DNA of 64,000 bases, from the NCBI GenBank assembly GCA_015143295.1, contig CM026553.1:2813912-2877911 (forward strand). Reading direction: 5' to 3'. Within the stretch, counting starts at the first letter, position 1, and each line of letters starts with the position of its first letter. The notes under the pieces are model-generated. The model had not been told where the DNA came from. It was given only the letters and a program-made list of their open reading frames with translations, and ran no database searches. Shown piece by piece: positions 34,109 through 46,180 of this stretch. Source of the DNA: Tetracentron sinense (Eukaryota; Streptophyta; Magnoliopsida; Trochodendrales; Trochodendraceae). Both the position numbers and the translations under genes were made by a program.

Positions 34109-34578
34109 AAAGTAGATGCTAGAAAGAGTATTTCATTTATACATGAAGAGTGCAGTGAGTACAGGGATAGTGTGACTCAAAAAAGAGAAAAAGACTCGAT
34201 CCTAGGTAGACCCTTTAGGGATCGCAAAGTCAAGTGGCCGTTGAACACCCTTTAGATCCATGATCTGTTGTTGGAGGGATGTGACTTAATCCTGTGGATA
34301 AGGGTTTCAGTAGCGTTGAACATGCGGTGTCCAAATTGTTAGATACGGGAGGTCATCTCCGCCTTTGCACTATCAAGTTGCTCTTGGTGGAAGTGAAGTT
34401 GGGCCCAGATGACGGCTGCTTCCCTGGCGTCGTCTCTACGTTTCCTATGAAGGGACTAGATTTTCTGCTCCAACTGTTCAACCTGTTCTTGTATGGCTTG
34501 GAGTTCACGACCTTGTTTCACTTCCTACTGCCTGAATGCATGCTGGGCTTTCCGTAGCTTCTTCTATTTCTGCTGGAT
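34109..34578 (-). other. Decayed stretch between ORF1 and gag of element T
   Basis: Several stops in all minus frames and no motif I recognise. It is probably the end of ORF1 plus untranslated sequence. Confidence 0.5.
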
Positions 34579-35892
34579 CTAGAGCTGTCTCCCCAGGAAG
34601 AAGTCTGTCCAGGGAACCACCATTTCTACTAGGGGTATGGTTCCTTGTGATGGAGCTGCGACTTGTGTAGGCAGTTCCCTGGGTACGGGTATACCGGGTA
34701 GAATGTCAAGATTATCCACCCAATGTCGGTATGCTGAGTTGGTCGATGGTCCTGACGTAACCATAAAGTCCAGCCATTGGTCTCGTCTAGAGCTGTGCCA
34801 AGCTGACTGGAAGCGTCGGGTGAGGTTATCGGATTGCACTGTGAAAGTGATCCAATCATTTTCCTGCTGGTCTATCACTGGGATACGCTGAGGGAATCTA
34901 AATTACCGGAGGACTTGGAGTAGTGTATAGACTGCGGAGCCTGTTAGACCAGCAAGAATCATGCATCGTCTACTGGTGATGATAACACGGGGTAGCCTAT
35001 TCAGTAAGCCAGTAGCATTACCAAGGGATTTCTCCCTCTGATAAGTCTTAGAGGAGCTGGTAGAGCTCTCCAACGTCTGTAGTTGCTATCAGACCTTGAT
35101 TCTGAGAAATCTTCCAAGGTAGACTGTATGCATCACGGATGCCATCTAGTACCGATATAATTGTTTGCAAATGGCTTACCACCAAAGGTGTAGGAGAGGT
35201 GTACTAGCATGGAAGATGCCTTTTCTGTGGTTTGCTAACTAGTTGAGAGCCCTAAGAAGCTCGGCTAGGATGACTAGTACAACTGAACAGGAGTTGTACA
35301 TGTCCTCGACGATCCAGACCAGAACGGTTTCGACAAGCGAGAGGCACCTTGGGAAGACTAGCTGAGACATGACTATCAGTGTAAGGGCATTAAGACCGGG
35401 CAGTTCCGCTGAAATAAAGTTAGGGTTCCATTTACGCTTGTACCTCTTTTCAAGAAAAGACATGGGTATCTGATCAAAAGAGCCGTTAGGACCGGGCTGC
35501 AAGCAGGCAGGCTTGATATGCAAGAGCCTGGATAGGTCTGCCTTGTATGTTGTCTTGTAGCGCGGTACTATGGCTTCATCATCCATGTTTAATCCTAGGA
35601 AGCGCTAAATCTCTTCCAGTGTTAGGCAGAGCTCGTTCTTACCGAAACGGAATACCAAGTGAGAGGGGCTCCAACACCGGATAGCAGCGTTCATGAGGTG
35701 CGAGTCTGGGTTAACCACAAGTAGATCTAGGATAGTTCCGGTTTTGTAGTACTGAGCCCAAACGAGATGCTGACTGGAGGTGAAAGCCCCAATTACTTCT
35801 TGGAGGTTGTCATCACATGCCCCCTGAGAAGTTAGATGCACGGGTCTTGATGGACGGCCTATTGACTGAACAATCCTTGAAGGACCTGCCAT
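34579..35892 (-). pseudogene. Element T extra ORF1 upstream of gag
   Basis: Three open pieces in order: 35892-35605 (HLTSQGACDDNLQEVIGAF, LVFRFGKNELCLTLEEI), 35586-35239 (MDDEAIVPRYKTTYKADLSRLLH, EKRYKRKWNPNF) and 34878-34579. The FRFGKxELCLTLEE segment is typical of the protein encoded upstream of gag in Ogre/Tat elements; I recall a DUF7745 label, which I cannot verify. Its function is unknown. It is broken by TAG at 35602-35604 and by stops near 35238-35100. Confidence 0.7.
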
Positions 35893-36750
35893 CTACCTGG
35901 ATAAGAATATATAGACTCTATGAGTGCACTGTGTATGCATATGGGATGCAAAATTTTTTGATTTTTGATTTTGATTAGGTGTGACAAGGCACACGTGATC
36001 TGATAGGGTAGACAGACGGTAGGTCCGACGTGCTTTAGCCTGGGTTGTTGGAAACCGAGGGACCTATCAGATCAAGGTCGGGACAAGCCCAGTAAAGGCC
36101 TATCTGCCTGGGATTTGGACCCCATATGCAACGTCGGGAAGCAGGGTTGGATATTATTTATTACAAGCACGGGTTTAGCTCATTACATGCCCCTGGGTGG
36201 GTGGTTATCCGGGTAGAATGTGCTCGGGTAATCAACCATGATTGAGGACAGGTATAGGGTGCAAGCAGGTTATGGTTTATAGTAGCCCTCCCAGGATGGG
36301 CTACTTGTAGACTATACTCTAACCTAGACTACATGTATTAATACTGATTTGATACAGGTGTGTTCCTAGCAAGATGGGGGGATCACTTAACACCGTGTAT
36401 GCGACTCCCCGGTATAGAACATACCTGAAAATGGACGATTGGTGAAGCGGGAGTGTTCAAAATCCTTCCCTGAGAGTAATCACCCATCAGGAATAATTCC
36501 GTGGACCTCCAAGACGTTTAAGTCACTGACCCTGAGGATGATCATCCAGCAGCCGTTAACGTAATAAGCTTGTCTACTTGTTTGAATGAGATAATTACAT
36601 TACTATGACATATATGGATGCATAGTACACAATTAACCAAAAGGTGTAAAATGATTAGTGTTAAGTTAAATGCTTAGGCATTTTAATCAAGATTAACGTT
36701 TAGTTGGCTTAAACCCGGGTTCTTGGTTGAACCATAAAGATGTTCAGCAT
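35893..36750 (-). other. Leader between PBS and ORF1 of element T
   Basis: Non-coding. It contains scattered G/C-rich phrases and no clear repeats. Confidence 0.6.
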
Positions 36751-36770
36751 TGTCCCCAGCAGAGTCGCCA
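36751..36770 (-). promoter_or_regulatory. Primer binding site of element T
   Basis: The minus strand reads TGGCGACTCTGCTGGGGACA, the PBS type known from Tat/Ogre elements. It lies four bases from the LTR end at 36775. Confidence 0.8.
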
Positions 36771-36774
36771 GAGC

Positions 36775-39423
36775 TGTGAGCGTGGGAATTTCTTCCGCTC
36801 ACAAAATTGGGTGAATTACCTGTGTACCCTCACGGGTGTCAAAGGGTTTTATCTTTTAAGATTCGCCACCTATTCATTCAGAACAGATAAGTCTCCTCGG
36901 TTTGGATAAGGTCTTAGTCTACGAGTGAGATCAGGGTAAGGGGTACGGTTAAGTTCGAGGAAGTTGTTAGGCACCCCGAGGCTTCCATTTTAATAACGGT
37001 TCTGTACTCCCCGGGTTTAAGCCAAATAAATTTAATCTTGATCAGAATACCGAAGTGTTTAAGTTAACACTAATCCAAGAAAGGAAAAGCTAACTGGGGT
37101 CGGGTCCACGTTGGGCTGCCTACGTACTCATAGGGTGAGATCAGACTGAGCGTAGTTCTGGCACGTGAGCCTGTGCCGAGGCTAAGGGCGTGTGTGTGTG
37201 CACCAAGGGTGGCTAACATGGACTAGTCCGGTAGAATAGGGTTTGGTTGACCGAGGAAGGTCATGTACAAGGTATGTATGCTCGGTAGGCTTAGGGGGTA
37301 GTCTGGTATACTAGGGCAGAGTCCGGCCCGGGTTAAGGTTGCTAACCGAGGTTAGGCTGAACTAACTATGGTTAGGGTTGCTAACCAAAGTTAAGGGAAC
37401 AATAGTTGTAGCCCGATAGGCTAAGGAGAGGCCCGGTAGGCCAGAAGCAGTCCTTTAGACTTGGTTTTTAGGCCTAGAAGACTGTAAACCAAGATTAATT
37501 ATGATTAGGGTTGCTAACCGCAGTTTAAGGGGGGTCTAACCGTGGTTAGGATTGCTAACCAGGGTTAGGGAGAGGGTCAAAGTCAGTATTATGGTCCAAT
37601 TACATTTTCAAGAATTTCTGTTTAATTTTCCAAAGTTTGTGGGTTTAAGGGATGCTTAACCGCGATTAAATGTTAGCCGGGGGTGAATTTAATGGTGGTT
37701 AAGGGTCTGATACAATCTGAGGTGGGCCCAGGAGACTAGGCAGGGCCTAAAGTGGCCTCCTACTAGGCCTGGGCCCCTGTAAAATCCCAAGATCAAAAAC
37801 ACAGTTAATGTCGATAATAGAATTATCGACATTATGTACAGTGTTTTTAGACTGTGCTTTTGCCATTGCTAACTAGGGTTAAGTTGTAACCCGAGGTGAG
37901 CCAAGGTGATGGGAGTGTAGAGGGGACTCCTGGAAAAGGTTCAGGCTTTGTGTGGGCCCCAGGGGTTGCCTGAAATAGGCCCCACAAGGCTATAAAGCCA
38001 CTGTAATAGTAACAACATATTGGCAGTAGTTATTCTACCGCCAATACAAAACCAGGCTAAAACAAGATTGTTGATAGAAGGACTACCGACAATAATGCAC
38101 AGTTTGATTTTCATGGATTTAACTAGGGTTAGGCTTAACCCTAGGACCTGGAAGGACCAGGTCTGGTCCAGGGAAGTAAGAGGAGTTCAGTTTGGGCCCT
38201 GGACATGGACCAGGTCTGGTCCAGGGAAGTAAGAGGAGTTCAATTTGGGCCCTGGACATGGGCCAGGGCCCAACAAAGTTGGCCAAACGAAGCTTCAAAA
38301 TAGACTACCAGGAATGGCGGTACTGAGATTACCACCATTCTTGGTTTGCTTGAAACAGGGATGGTGGCCAAGGGGCTGTGCTCAGAGGCATCTAAGGGTT
38401 CCCTCATGAGTTGAGGGACCCTTAGTAGGTCCTGGGGTGGTCTGCACGCCCATGGAAGATGCTATACCCGAAGGGGTTCACCACACCTATGGTTTAGGTG
38501 GGTAAACACCTTGTGAGGGCCTGGGTTATTAACCAAAACACCAAGAAAAATACAAAAAAAAGACTCCCCTGGAGATGACCAGGGGCTCACAAGAATGATC
38601 AAGTAATAGAAAGATGGGTAGGGAATGGCCCTACCCTATGCTCTGTTTTGCTTGAATGGGTGGATGACTATAGCAGTGATGGTGAGTGGTGCTCCGGTGG
38701 TGCTACAGCAACTGGGAGGCCTAGGAAAAACCAACATGGGTCCTGGGATCTGAGTTCAGGGTGTAGAAGAAGCTGAGGGAAGCTTCGGACAGGACTTCAC
38801 CTGAGAGGATTTTCCAGACCGTTTTCAGTGAAGGGGGCAGTGGGCTTTATTGAGGAAGCTTCAAGGGACCTAGGTGGGATTAAGAAGAAGGGGGAAGAGG
38901 TGGTTGGACCAAGGAGAGGTCGTGTGAGAGCTGAGTCATGATGGAGGAGGGGATGGTGGAGTGTGCAGGGCGTTTACAACCTGCAAACTCGGTACTCACA
39001 GTTGTCGGTAGAAGGTCTACCGACAATGTGAATTCAAGCCAAAAACTAATGTCGGTAGATCTTCTACAGACATTCTGAGTTTTTTTTTGAATTGGGCTGG
39101 GCCCTGCACATACAGGTTATGGGGGGTTGTCCTAGGGTTTTTGGGCCTTAAGTGGCCTACTAGGGGTCAGGCCCTATAGGCCAATGGTTTTAGGGTTCAA
39201 GCCCTAATGGCTCTAGGGTTATGCTAGGGTCACCTAATGCTAGGGTTTAGGACATGGTTTTGAGTCCTAAGATTAACTAGGGTTTAACTAAGGTTCAGCT
39301 AGGGTTTAGTCCTAAGGCTAAATAAGGGCTTCCCTAGGGTGTGAGGGATTTTGGCAGGGGGTAACCATAGTTAAAAGGGTTCAACTAAAGTTTGATGGGG
39401 TGTTAAAATTTGGTGCTTCCACA
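36775..39423 (-). mobile_element. 5' LTR of element T
   Basis: Minus strand begins TGTGGAAGCACC at 39423 and ends CGCTCACA at 36775, next to the PBS. About 2650 bp, without coding content. It has several palindromic hairpins (37806-39074) and many GGTTAGGGTTGCTAACC-type phrases (37340-37560) that are themselves inverted. The outer end is placed by the TG and the change to LTR C sequence, so it may be off by a few bases. Confidence 0.75.
37806..39074 (-). repeat. Six dispersed 27-40 bp hairpins in the element T LTR
   Basis: Arms and loops: 37806-37834 (13-bp perfect arms, loop AGA), 38018-38046 (11 of 12 pairs), 38067-38093, 38307-38345 (arms of about 16 bp), 39001-39027 (11 of 12, loop AGG) and 39048-39074 (11 of 12, loop TCT). 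Most share the arm AATGTCGGTAGA or a variant. Confidence 0.85.
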
Positions 39424-40413
39424 TGTCTTGCAACATTTCATAGTCATTCTTTTTAAGTTCTTAGTGCATACATTTCATCAAAGCATATAGGGTGTATTCG
39501 TTATGCTTGAAATACCCATCCACCATTCTCCATCACACAACATTCATCACAAATTACGGCATCCAATTGCCTCAACCCCTCATCCATTCATACATCCCAC
39601 CATTCACATTTATCTTGTTTGTATTTAGGTTAATTAGCATATTGCAAGGAAATGGAGAATACAATATCAAAATCATCATTTTGAAGAGAGAAATCTAGGT
39701 TATTGCTAAGCTAGTTAGTAAGGTGTACTAACCTTGAGATCAAAGCTTGATCTTGGAGGAAAACCCTTGATTGAAGCTCCAACTTGGAAGAGGAGAACCC
39801 AATCTTGAAGATGAAGAAGCCTTGCTTGATTTGGGGAGATCTTGATCTCTTGATCTTGGATGTAATCCTCCTTGGAGATTTTCCCAAATCTCCCCTCTCT
39901 TCTTTCTCTCCTTTCCTCTCTCTTAGGTCTAACATTGACCAAAAACCCCCCAATCACTTTCTAGTTATAAGCCCAAGGGTTGAAACCCTTGATTTCGGGT
40001 CTTAAAAAAAACAGAGTTCCACGATGACGATCGATCGTCGATCTTGGGACGATCGATCATTCACACTCCAGTAAGCTTGCCCAGATTTCTGTCTCCAAAT
40101 GATCGATCATTAGTTTGTGACGATCGATCGTCCATGATCCAGTAAGTTGCCCAAATTTTTGGGCTCATGACGATTGATAGTCACCATGTGGCGATCGATC
40201 ATCAAAGCCAGTTTTTCATCCTTTTCACCTACAGACCTCATGGGGTGTTTCCAACCTTGCTTCCATGCTTTTTAGGGTCTTAAACTCCCTTCTTCACGCT
40301 GCCCATGAGTTACCGACATCCAATTCCTCATAAATTATTACTTGGACTTCGTGAAAGGTCAATTGGCTATGGAAACGCTATTCATTAGGTACGAAAAGTT
40401 CCGGGACACTACA
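39424..40413 (-). mobile_element. Partial gypsy LTR (C), minus strand
   Basis: Minus strand starts TGTAGTGTCCCGGAACTT at 40413 and runs to 39424, where element T interrupts it. It has six palindromes (40026-40203), a TATA-like CTTATAAC (39964-39971), a donor-like CAAG|GTTAGT (39733/39732), and the GATGGAGAATGG and TTGGATGCCG phrases of the A and B LTRs. It sits in gag of element F. The short plus- and minus-strand ORFs here are not conserved. Confidence 0.8.
40026..40203 (-). promoter_or_regulatory. Six 14-bp palindromes in LTR C
   Basis: GACGATCGATCGTC (40026, 40119), GACGATCGATCATT (40048), AATGATCGATCATT (40098), GACGATTGATAGTC (40169) and GGCGATCGATCATC (40190). They lie 55-240 bp upstream of the TATA-like site on the minus strand. 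Confidence 0.85.
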
Positions 40414-40667
40414 CTTATCCTTTGAAATGTCTCTATCCCTGCCTGTGCTCTGTTTGGAGGAGCAGGTACGAGTGCTGCAGCAGTAGCAGGAGTGGCAGGC
40501 TGCCTGGCTGAAAACATAGCTAAGGTCTTAGCTATCGACCCCAAGACTTGTGGAAGGTCAGGTTGCTCGTCCCCTACTGGAGCATCACCTCCATTTCCTC
40601 TAGTATGGTAATTGCGACCCCGATTGCCACGTCTTATGATTGAATCTTGAGAACAATAGCAAAGCAT
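40414..40667 (-). pseudogene. Element F gag, N-terminal fragment
   Basis: Reads RRGNRGRNYHTRGNGGDAPVGDEQPDLPQVLGSIAKTLAMFSARQ, clearly related to the start of element A gag (DEDEQPDLSQVLGSIAETLAILAARQ). LTR C cuts it after GIETFQR. The original start codon, by alignment with A, is now ATA (plus-strand 40635-40637), so the in-frame Met at 40667 is upstream leader sequence. Confidence 0.85.
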
Positions 40668-40942
40668 GAGTCTAACTTAGAAACCAACTTTATTTTGACC
40701 CTAATTTCAACAATCACTTAATGCTTATAATGTACTTAATAATACATCGAGACATACAATAAAATAGTATAGGCATACAACAAATGTTTCCTAGCGTAAG
40801 ACACTAAATTCGGTTAAGATTCCAACCGGTTTTTGACTAAGACTGAATGATTAGTCTATACTTGGAATACAACTCTCTTCTTAGACCTAACACCTTATCT
40901 CAATCATGGTATCAGAATCTATGTGACCCTAGAGAACCTAAT

Positions 40943-40960
40943 GCCTCGGCTCTGATACCA
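40943..40960 (-). promoter_or_regulatory. Primer binding site of element F
   Basis: Minus strand TGGTATCAGAGCCGAGGC, initiator tRNA-Met type, about 10 bases from the LTR end at 40970. Confidence 0.8.
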
Positions 40961-41792
40961 CTTTTTTCATGCCCCAAAATACCACCTACGAGTTATGATA
41001 CTTTGGCAACGTGACTTATACTTCAAACCATCCTGCATAATGTATACAAGGCATGACAAATAGTAATAAAAATTTCTTTCTTCTATGTACAATATTCCAA
41101 GTACACCCATATAATAACTGAAATTTAAACTAAGACATATACATAAGATCCCTAAATTAAGTTACCAACTCAAACTGATACAAAAATATCAGAAATTAAA
41201 AACTCAAAATACATCTCTCTCCCTCTCATCCACTCATCAATGGGGACATCTGTCAAGGTCCCTCTCGGCCTCCAGAAAACTGCCTACTGGTTCCTCTACA
41301 TATACCTCATCGAACCATGGTTCCAAAGCGTGTGTGTCTACCTGTGTACCTGCCGAAGTACCAGCTCAGCTGAGCATCGCATACTCAACGTATACAAAGT
41401 ACTAGCTAACCATGTTATGAATATCGTATTAGTATGCTTGCATATACGTAGAATAAGGCATTTCAAAACATGAACAATACTGAAATCAGAGTGCGGAAGC
41501 AATAATTCTATTCAAGACCTATCATATGCCTACTTTTTTGAAATCATACTTACATCCATACTTTTTATTCCAAGATCATGAATATATACTTTTCAAATTG
41601 CATGCTTTTGAACTTTTCCTTAAAAACTATACTTTTATCATTTTCATCATACCCTTTACTTTCCAATTCACATATTTCATGCAAACCTTATATCCTTCCA
41701 AGTATTATACTTCACATGCATTACTCTTTACAATATCATATTTATCACATGCATATTTCTTTATTCTTTTTCCACATTTCACACACATGCAT

Positions 41793-42577
41793 TACTGGTA
41801 CCCGAACTATAATTGAACGGCTCATACTAGTATCCTTTACACATACACATGCATATACTTTTCAAAACTTCTTTTCATTTCTTTTATTTCATTTAACTAG
41901 TGCCCGGACTATGATGTAACGGAACACACTAGGTTCTTTACTTGTGAGCTTTAACTAGTGCCCAGACTATGGTGGAACGGAACACACTACCTCATTATCT
42001 TTACTTGACTAGTGCCCGGACTATAGTGGAATAGAACATAATAGTTATTTCACTTGCTTACTAATGCCCGGACTATGACGGAGTGGAACACATTAGCATC
42101 CTTATACCATCTTAACCAATACCCAAACTATAATGGAATGGAACACATTAGCTAATTAACTTGTTTAACTAATGCCCGGACTATGATGGAATGGAACACA
42201 TTAGCCTCTTATCTTGACTTGACAGTGCCCCGACTATGGTGGAACAGAACACACTAGTTATTTTACTTGCTTACTAATGTCCGGAATATGATGGAACAGA
42301 ATATATTAGCATCCTTAAACTTGCTTAACTAATGCCCGAACTATAATGAAACGGAACACATTAGCTAATTAACTTGTTTAACTAATGCCTGGACTATGAT
42401 GGAACGGAACACATTAGCCTCTTATCTTGACTTGACAGTGCCCCGACTATGGTGGAACAGAACACACTAGTTATTTTACTTGCTTACTAATGCCCAAATT
42501 ATGATGGAACATAACACATTAGCGTCTTATCTTATACTCAACTAGTGCCCAAACTATGATTGGACGACACACACTAG
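41793..42577 (-). repeat. Tandem hairpin array, about 14 units, in LTR F
   Basis: Each unit is 35-40 bp, separated by 15-35 bp. Arms are CTAGTG/CACTAG in some units and CTAATG/CATTAG in others, around a CCCGGACTATGATGGAACGG-type loop. About ten of fourteen units pair fully or with one G-T; the rest have a mismatch. Confidence 0.9.
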
Positions 42578-42733
42578 CCTTCCTACACATAAAGCATCAC
42601 ACTTAAGCTCCTATTTTAGACCAAATCTCCTTTTTAGCAAAGCCATACTTTTAGAAAACCCTTCTTTTGAACACATGCCATGCCTGAGTGGAATCATACT
42701 TTGAAAAATTAAATTCAGTGAATCCCAAATCTA

Positions 42734-44135
42734 TGTTTGAGTCAAGAACTCACAAATCCAAGAGGGAATGGTTAGGTTTCCCTAAAAGTCTTTCTACCCT
42801 TTTTAATATTTTAACAATTAAGTTATTAACTTAAGGGATGATTAACTTAAAGTACGGAAATAGAGAGAAACAAGCAAACCATAACACAAGGATTTTTACG
42901 TAGAAACCCTTCCGGGAAAAACCACGGGACCTAGTCCAACCAAGAGATATCACTAAGACAAAGTCAACAAGAACTAACAAGACTAGAACTTAATTCCTTC
43001 AGTTCTTAGTCCTTCATGCCTCGAAAAGTCATCACGTACTCATAAGTCCCATGATCAACCACAGCCGCTCGTGACTTCTCTTAGATCTCCAAAACAACCA
43101 TGATCTTCCGATCGATCTCCATCAATGACGGCTTCGGATTCCACCGACCAAATCTCATATACACGATCCTTCTCGGATCGATCTCCATCGCAAAGGCTCC
43201 AGAACACTCAGGCCAATTTTTTCTTTCCAGAACGGGTTGATGGTTTGATTAAAATCAAATCCTAAATGAACTCCATCAATGGGAAAGTCCAAGCACGCAA
43301 GAATGGAGCATTGGCTTACAAAATTTAGGATGGAAGAAGGACTAACAAAAGGAGAGGAGAAAAATAATTCCCAAAGTTTCTATGAACTCTAGAGATACCC
43401 CAAAGTACTCTCAACACACTCCCTAAGTCCCTTTTTCGGACTAGAAAGGTTCTAGTTAAATAGAGAAATCAAAACCAAGGTTTAGAAGTTGATAAAAACA
43501 AAAGAGGCAAGAATTCCCATATCAGGGTCGACCCTGGGAGTCACTTGGGTCGACCCAACAGTGACTTTTGGTCGACCCAAGTGTCTTCTAGGGTTGACCC
43601 TAAATTTTTTCACCTTTTGTTCTTTTTCACCATACAAAATTTTTTAGACTCTAGGTTGACCCAAAGTGCTCAGGGTTGACCTTGAGGTATAAACCTGTTT
43701 TCAAAAACTCATTTTTAGCTCTTGCATCCTTCATGAAAGTTGTAAATATTTTTGACATGGTCGATTTGATATATTATGGAGCAAAATCCAAGCTACGAAT
43801 TGTGAGATATACCTCTTAAAAGCAACCTTGGTTTTTTAAGGACCTTTAACTTATTTTGGGCTACATATCTAATCACCTAGGGTCCATATGGTTACTCTAA
43901 GTCAATTTCCACCTAAGGTATCATATTACAATTATTCTAAGTCAATTCCCACCTAAGGTAACATGGTATCTAGGTCACTTACCATCCTATGAGTGAAACG
44001 AAGGATATGATCCAACGAGTCTTCACCCGATCTTCTTCGGTCTTCAACTTTACTCGTCGTGGATGCTTGAAGGCAATGATACAAGATACACTAGACTAAT
44101 TTGTTTTGACAATGGAATAAGCCAACACTAAAACA
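42734..44135 (-). mobile_element. Copia-type LTR (E), minus strand, approximate ends
   Basis: On the minus strand it resembles the copia G LTR: TAGTGTTGGC near its start, TTTTTCCCGG and TCTACGTAAAAATCCTTG near its end, and the repeated ATCGATCTCC leader. TATA-like CTATTTAA at 43456-43463. The TG/CA ends I chose (42734, 44135) are not flanked by a matching 5-bp repeat, so they may be off. No coding sequence, so it is likely a solo LTR. Confidence 0.65.
43523..43684 (-). promoter_or_regulatory. Six 14-bp palindromes (GGGTCGACCC type) in LTR E
   Basis: CAGGGTCGACCCTG (43523) and TTGGGTCGACCCAA (43545) are perfect. Variants at 43567, 43589, 43651 and 43671; the last three have TTGA for TCGA in the centre. 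They are 60-230 bp upstream of the TATA-like site on the minus strand. Confidence 0.85.
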
Positions 44136-44894
44136 TGGACTTTATATACTTAAACGAAAATCATAATTTAAATGAAAACCATTCTTTAAAATAAAACCCT
44201 TTTCTTCAACACTTGTATTCGATGAAAATCCGATCATATAAGCGTGAGTGATCATTTATATCATTTGTGTACAATTAGGGAAAATGAGGGGATCAAATAA
44301 ACATCCATATCATACTTTACAAAAGTAAGGCGATAGGCCATTGGATTTACCAAAACCATTTATCAATCCTAATAACTAGAATTTACTCATCACATAGCCA
44401 ACTAGTAGGGTGTATCTACTTTATTTTCATAATTTTATAATGCTTGTTCATCTTACTTTCTTTAATAAATTTCAATAAAACTAGTTGGGGGACTATTCGT
44501 TTATTTCATCAAACCCTAGATTTAACAACCTAGTAATCATGAATGATTCACAACATGAAAAGCTAGTAGAATGTTCTACCTTATTTGAGATCAAATCTCC
44601 GAAGTGTAGTGCTTGAGAGAAAAGAAGGTTGAATCCCCACACTCCAATGCTTGCGAAACACCTTGGAAGAGAGATCCAAGCTTGACGAGTGCAATCCAAG
44701 CTCCAATCTTGCTCACCAAAGAAAACCCTAGCATCTCTCCTTTCTCCCTCTCTAACTCTCTCAATTTTGTACCTTGAGGGGTTATGAAACCCTCACCTAC
44801 GAAATTGAGGATTTATAGACAAAGGGATGGTCAAAAGACCACCCTACCCTTAATGAAATAGTGCAACAGACCAAACTGGGCAAAATTTTGGGAG

Positions 44895-45075
44895 CCCAAT
44901 CGATCAGCTAGGGGGGGCGATCGACTGGCCAGGCTAAACACCCTACTGTTGAGCCTTTTTGGTATTTTTGGTGACATTCAGTCGACCGGCTGGGAGGGGT
45001 GGTCAGCCGGCCCTGCACACTAACTCACTATTAGCCCATTTTTGGACTTTTTCGAGACAGTCAGTCAACTAGCCT
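44895..45075 (-). promoter_or_regulatory. Imperfect palindromes upstream of the TATA box in LTR F
   Basis: GCGATCGACTGGCC (near 44917), CAGTCGACCGGCTG (44979-44992), CAGCCGGCCCTG (45004) and CAGTCAACTAGCC (45062). These are looser than in the other LTRs but in the same place, 75-260 bp upstream of TATA (44811-44820). Confidence 0.55.
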
Positions 45076-45777
45076 TCACCAGAAATTGGTGATTTCTCTT
45101 ATTTTTCCCATTTTTCGCACTTAGTGTTTCCACTCCTCTCTTAACTGACTTAGAGTGTCTCCACTCTTTTACCTTGGTTCTAACATTCCCCCAACACATG
45201 TACTTTGATTGCAACTCTTTCATTCAACCATCCCACACCAAAATACATAGAAGGCTCTTTTGACCTAAAATCATTATTCATAAAGACTATTCACTAGCAC
45301 TATTCATCGACTATGAACTTGAGTTCCGAAATTCTAAACACACTTACGTTATTCTATACCCTATACTTTTAGATACTTAGAGTATTCTTGTACTCTTGTT
45401 TACATGCATAAGCCCTCGCTTCACTTTTCTCAAACCAAGGACCCATGGAAAGCTTTAGGCCTTTACGTGCACTATGCAAGTGCACTATTCACTACCCTCT
45501 TCACATGAATAGTGATGTAAGACCCCGAAACTTTGGGTCATCACCTCAATGAGTAGGGTTCCAAGGCCTGAAGCCTTTTGTATGTTCATTGCTTTGGTTA
45601 ATGAAAATGAGAAAATGAAGCTTAAAGTGTGTAATGTGTATGGCATGTGTTCTAAGGTCCTAATGACCCTTGGAATGAATAAAGAAAAGGAAAAGCCTAA
45701 GCCAATGAAAAAATGAGAAAATTAGAAGAAAACAGGGGTGATGAATAAGACATCAGTATTCGAAGACAGTAGCCTAA

Positions 45778-45894
45778 ACCGTTCGAATGGTTCCATGACC
45801 GTTCGAACGATCCCAGTAAATATTGAGTCAAAATTTCGGAAACCACAAACAGTAGGCATAACCATTCGAATGATTACACCACCGTTCGAATGAT
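45778..45894 (+). promoter_or_regulatory. Four 14-bp palindromes (TTCGAA core) in LTR D
   Basis: ACCGTTCGAATGGT (45778), ACCGTTCGAACGAT (45798), ACCATTCGAATGAT (45861) and ACCGTTCGAATGAT (45881), in two pairs, 64-180 bp upstream of TATA. Confidence 0.85.
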
Positions 45895-45957
45895 CAAGTA
45901 CAGTAAAGTCACAAAACAACCCCAATGCGAGGTTTTTAGAGTTTTATCCCCTTGGGC

Positions 45958-45965
45958 TATAAATA
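45958..45965 (+). promoter_or_regulatory. TATA box of LTR D
   Basis: TATAAATA. The first donor-like site is 223 bp downstream. Confidence 0.75.
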
Positions 45966-46180
45966 GAAGCCATGTTCATGGGATTTAGGCTAACACTAAA
46001 CCTAAGAGATATTTTGGGAGAAAAGGGGGAGAAAGTTAGGGTTTTGGAGAGGCTTTCTCAAGATCAATGGTGAAACCCCAAATCTCACCTCAAAGCGTCT
46101 CAAGATCAAAGGACGAGCAAGAATCTTACAATCTAAGGCCTCCTTCATGCACAAAGTTTCGAGGATTTGATTTCCAAAAT

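Larger units (their letters stand above)
12692..39423 (-). mobile_element. Tat/Ogre-type Ty3/gypsy element (T), 3' end off the window
   Basis: On the minus strand: LTR (39423-36775), PBS, an extra ORF1, gag, protease, RT, archaeal-type RNase H, integrase and a long 3' non-coding part. The extra ORF upstream of gag, the second RNase H-type domain and the PBS type are those of the Tat/Ogre lineage. It is interrupted by element H (19729-31665), solo LTR S (16711-18182) and copia G at 12691. All genes carry several stops and frameshifts, so it is old. It sits in LTR C. Confidence 0.88.
40970..45515 (-). mobile_element. 5' LTR of element F, minus strand, carrying copia LTR E
   Basis: Ends TTTTGGGGCA at 40970 (minus) beside the PBS. 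Without copia LTR E it is about 3.14 kb, close to the 3.15-kb LTRs of B. Blocks match B: the GTGAATAGTGC and AAGGCCTAAA start region, a TATA (44811-44820), donor-like AAG|GTAG (44580/44579), a hairpin array (41793-42577) and the stem-loop/acceptor block (41350-41390). The last 30 bp or so of the LTR start are missing at 45515, where LTR D begins. Confidence 0.82.

Noticed and set aside
39711..39957. Overlapping 80-codon frames on the minus strand in LTR C
   Set aside because: They lie in the GA-rich leader after the TATA-like site, overlap in two frames and have no relatives in the other LTRs.
42734..44135. Exact ends and target duplication of copia LTR E
   Set aside because: None of the TG/CA choices I tried is flanked by matching 5-mers, so the ends are given only as approximate.
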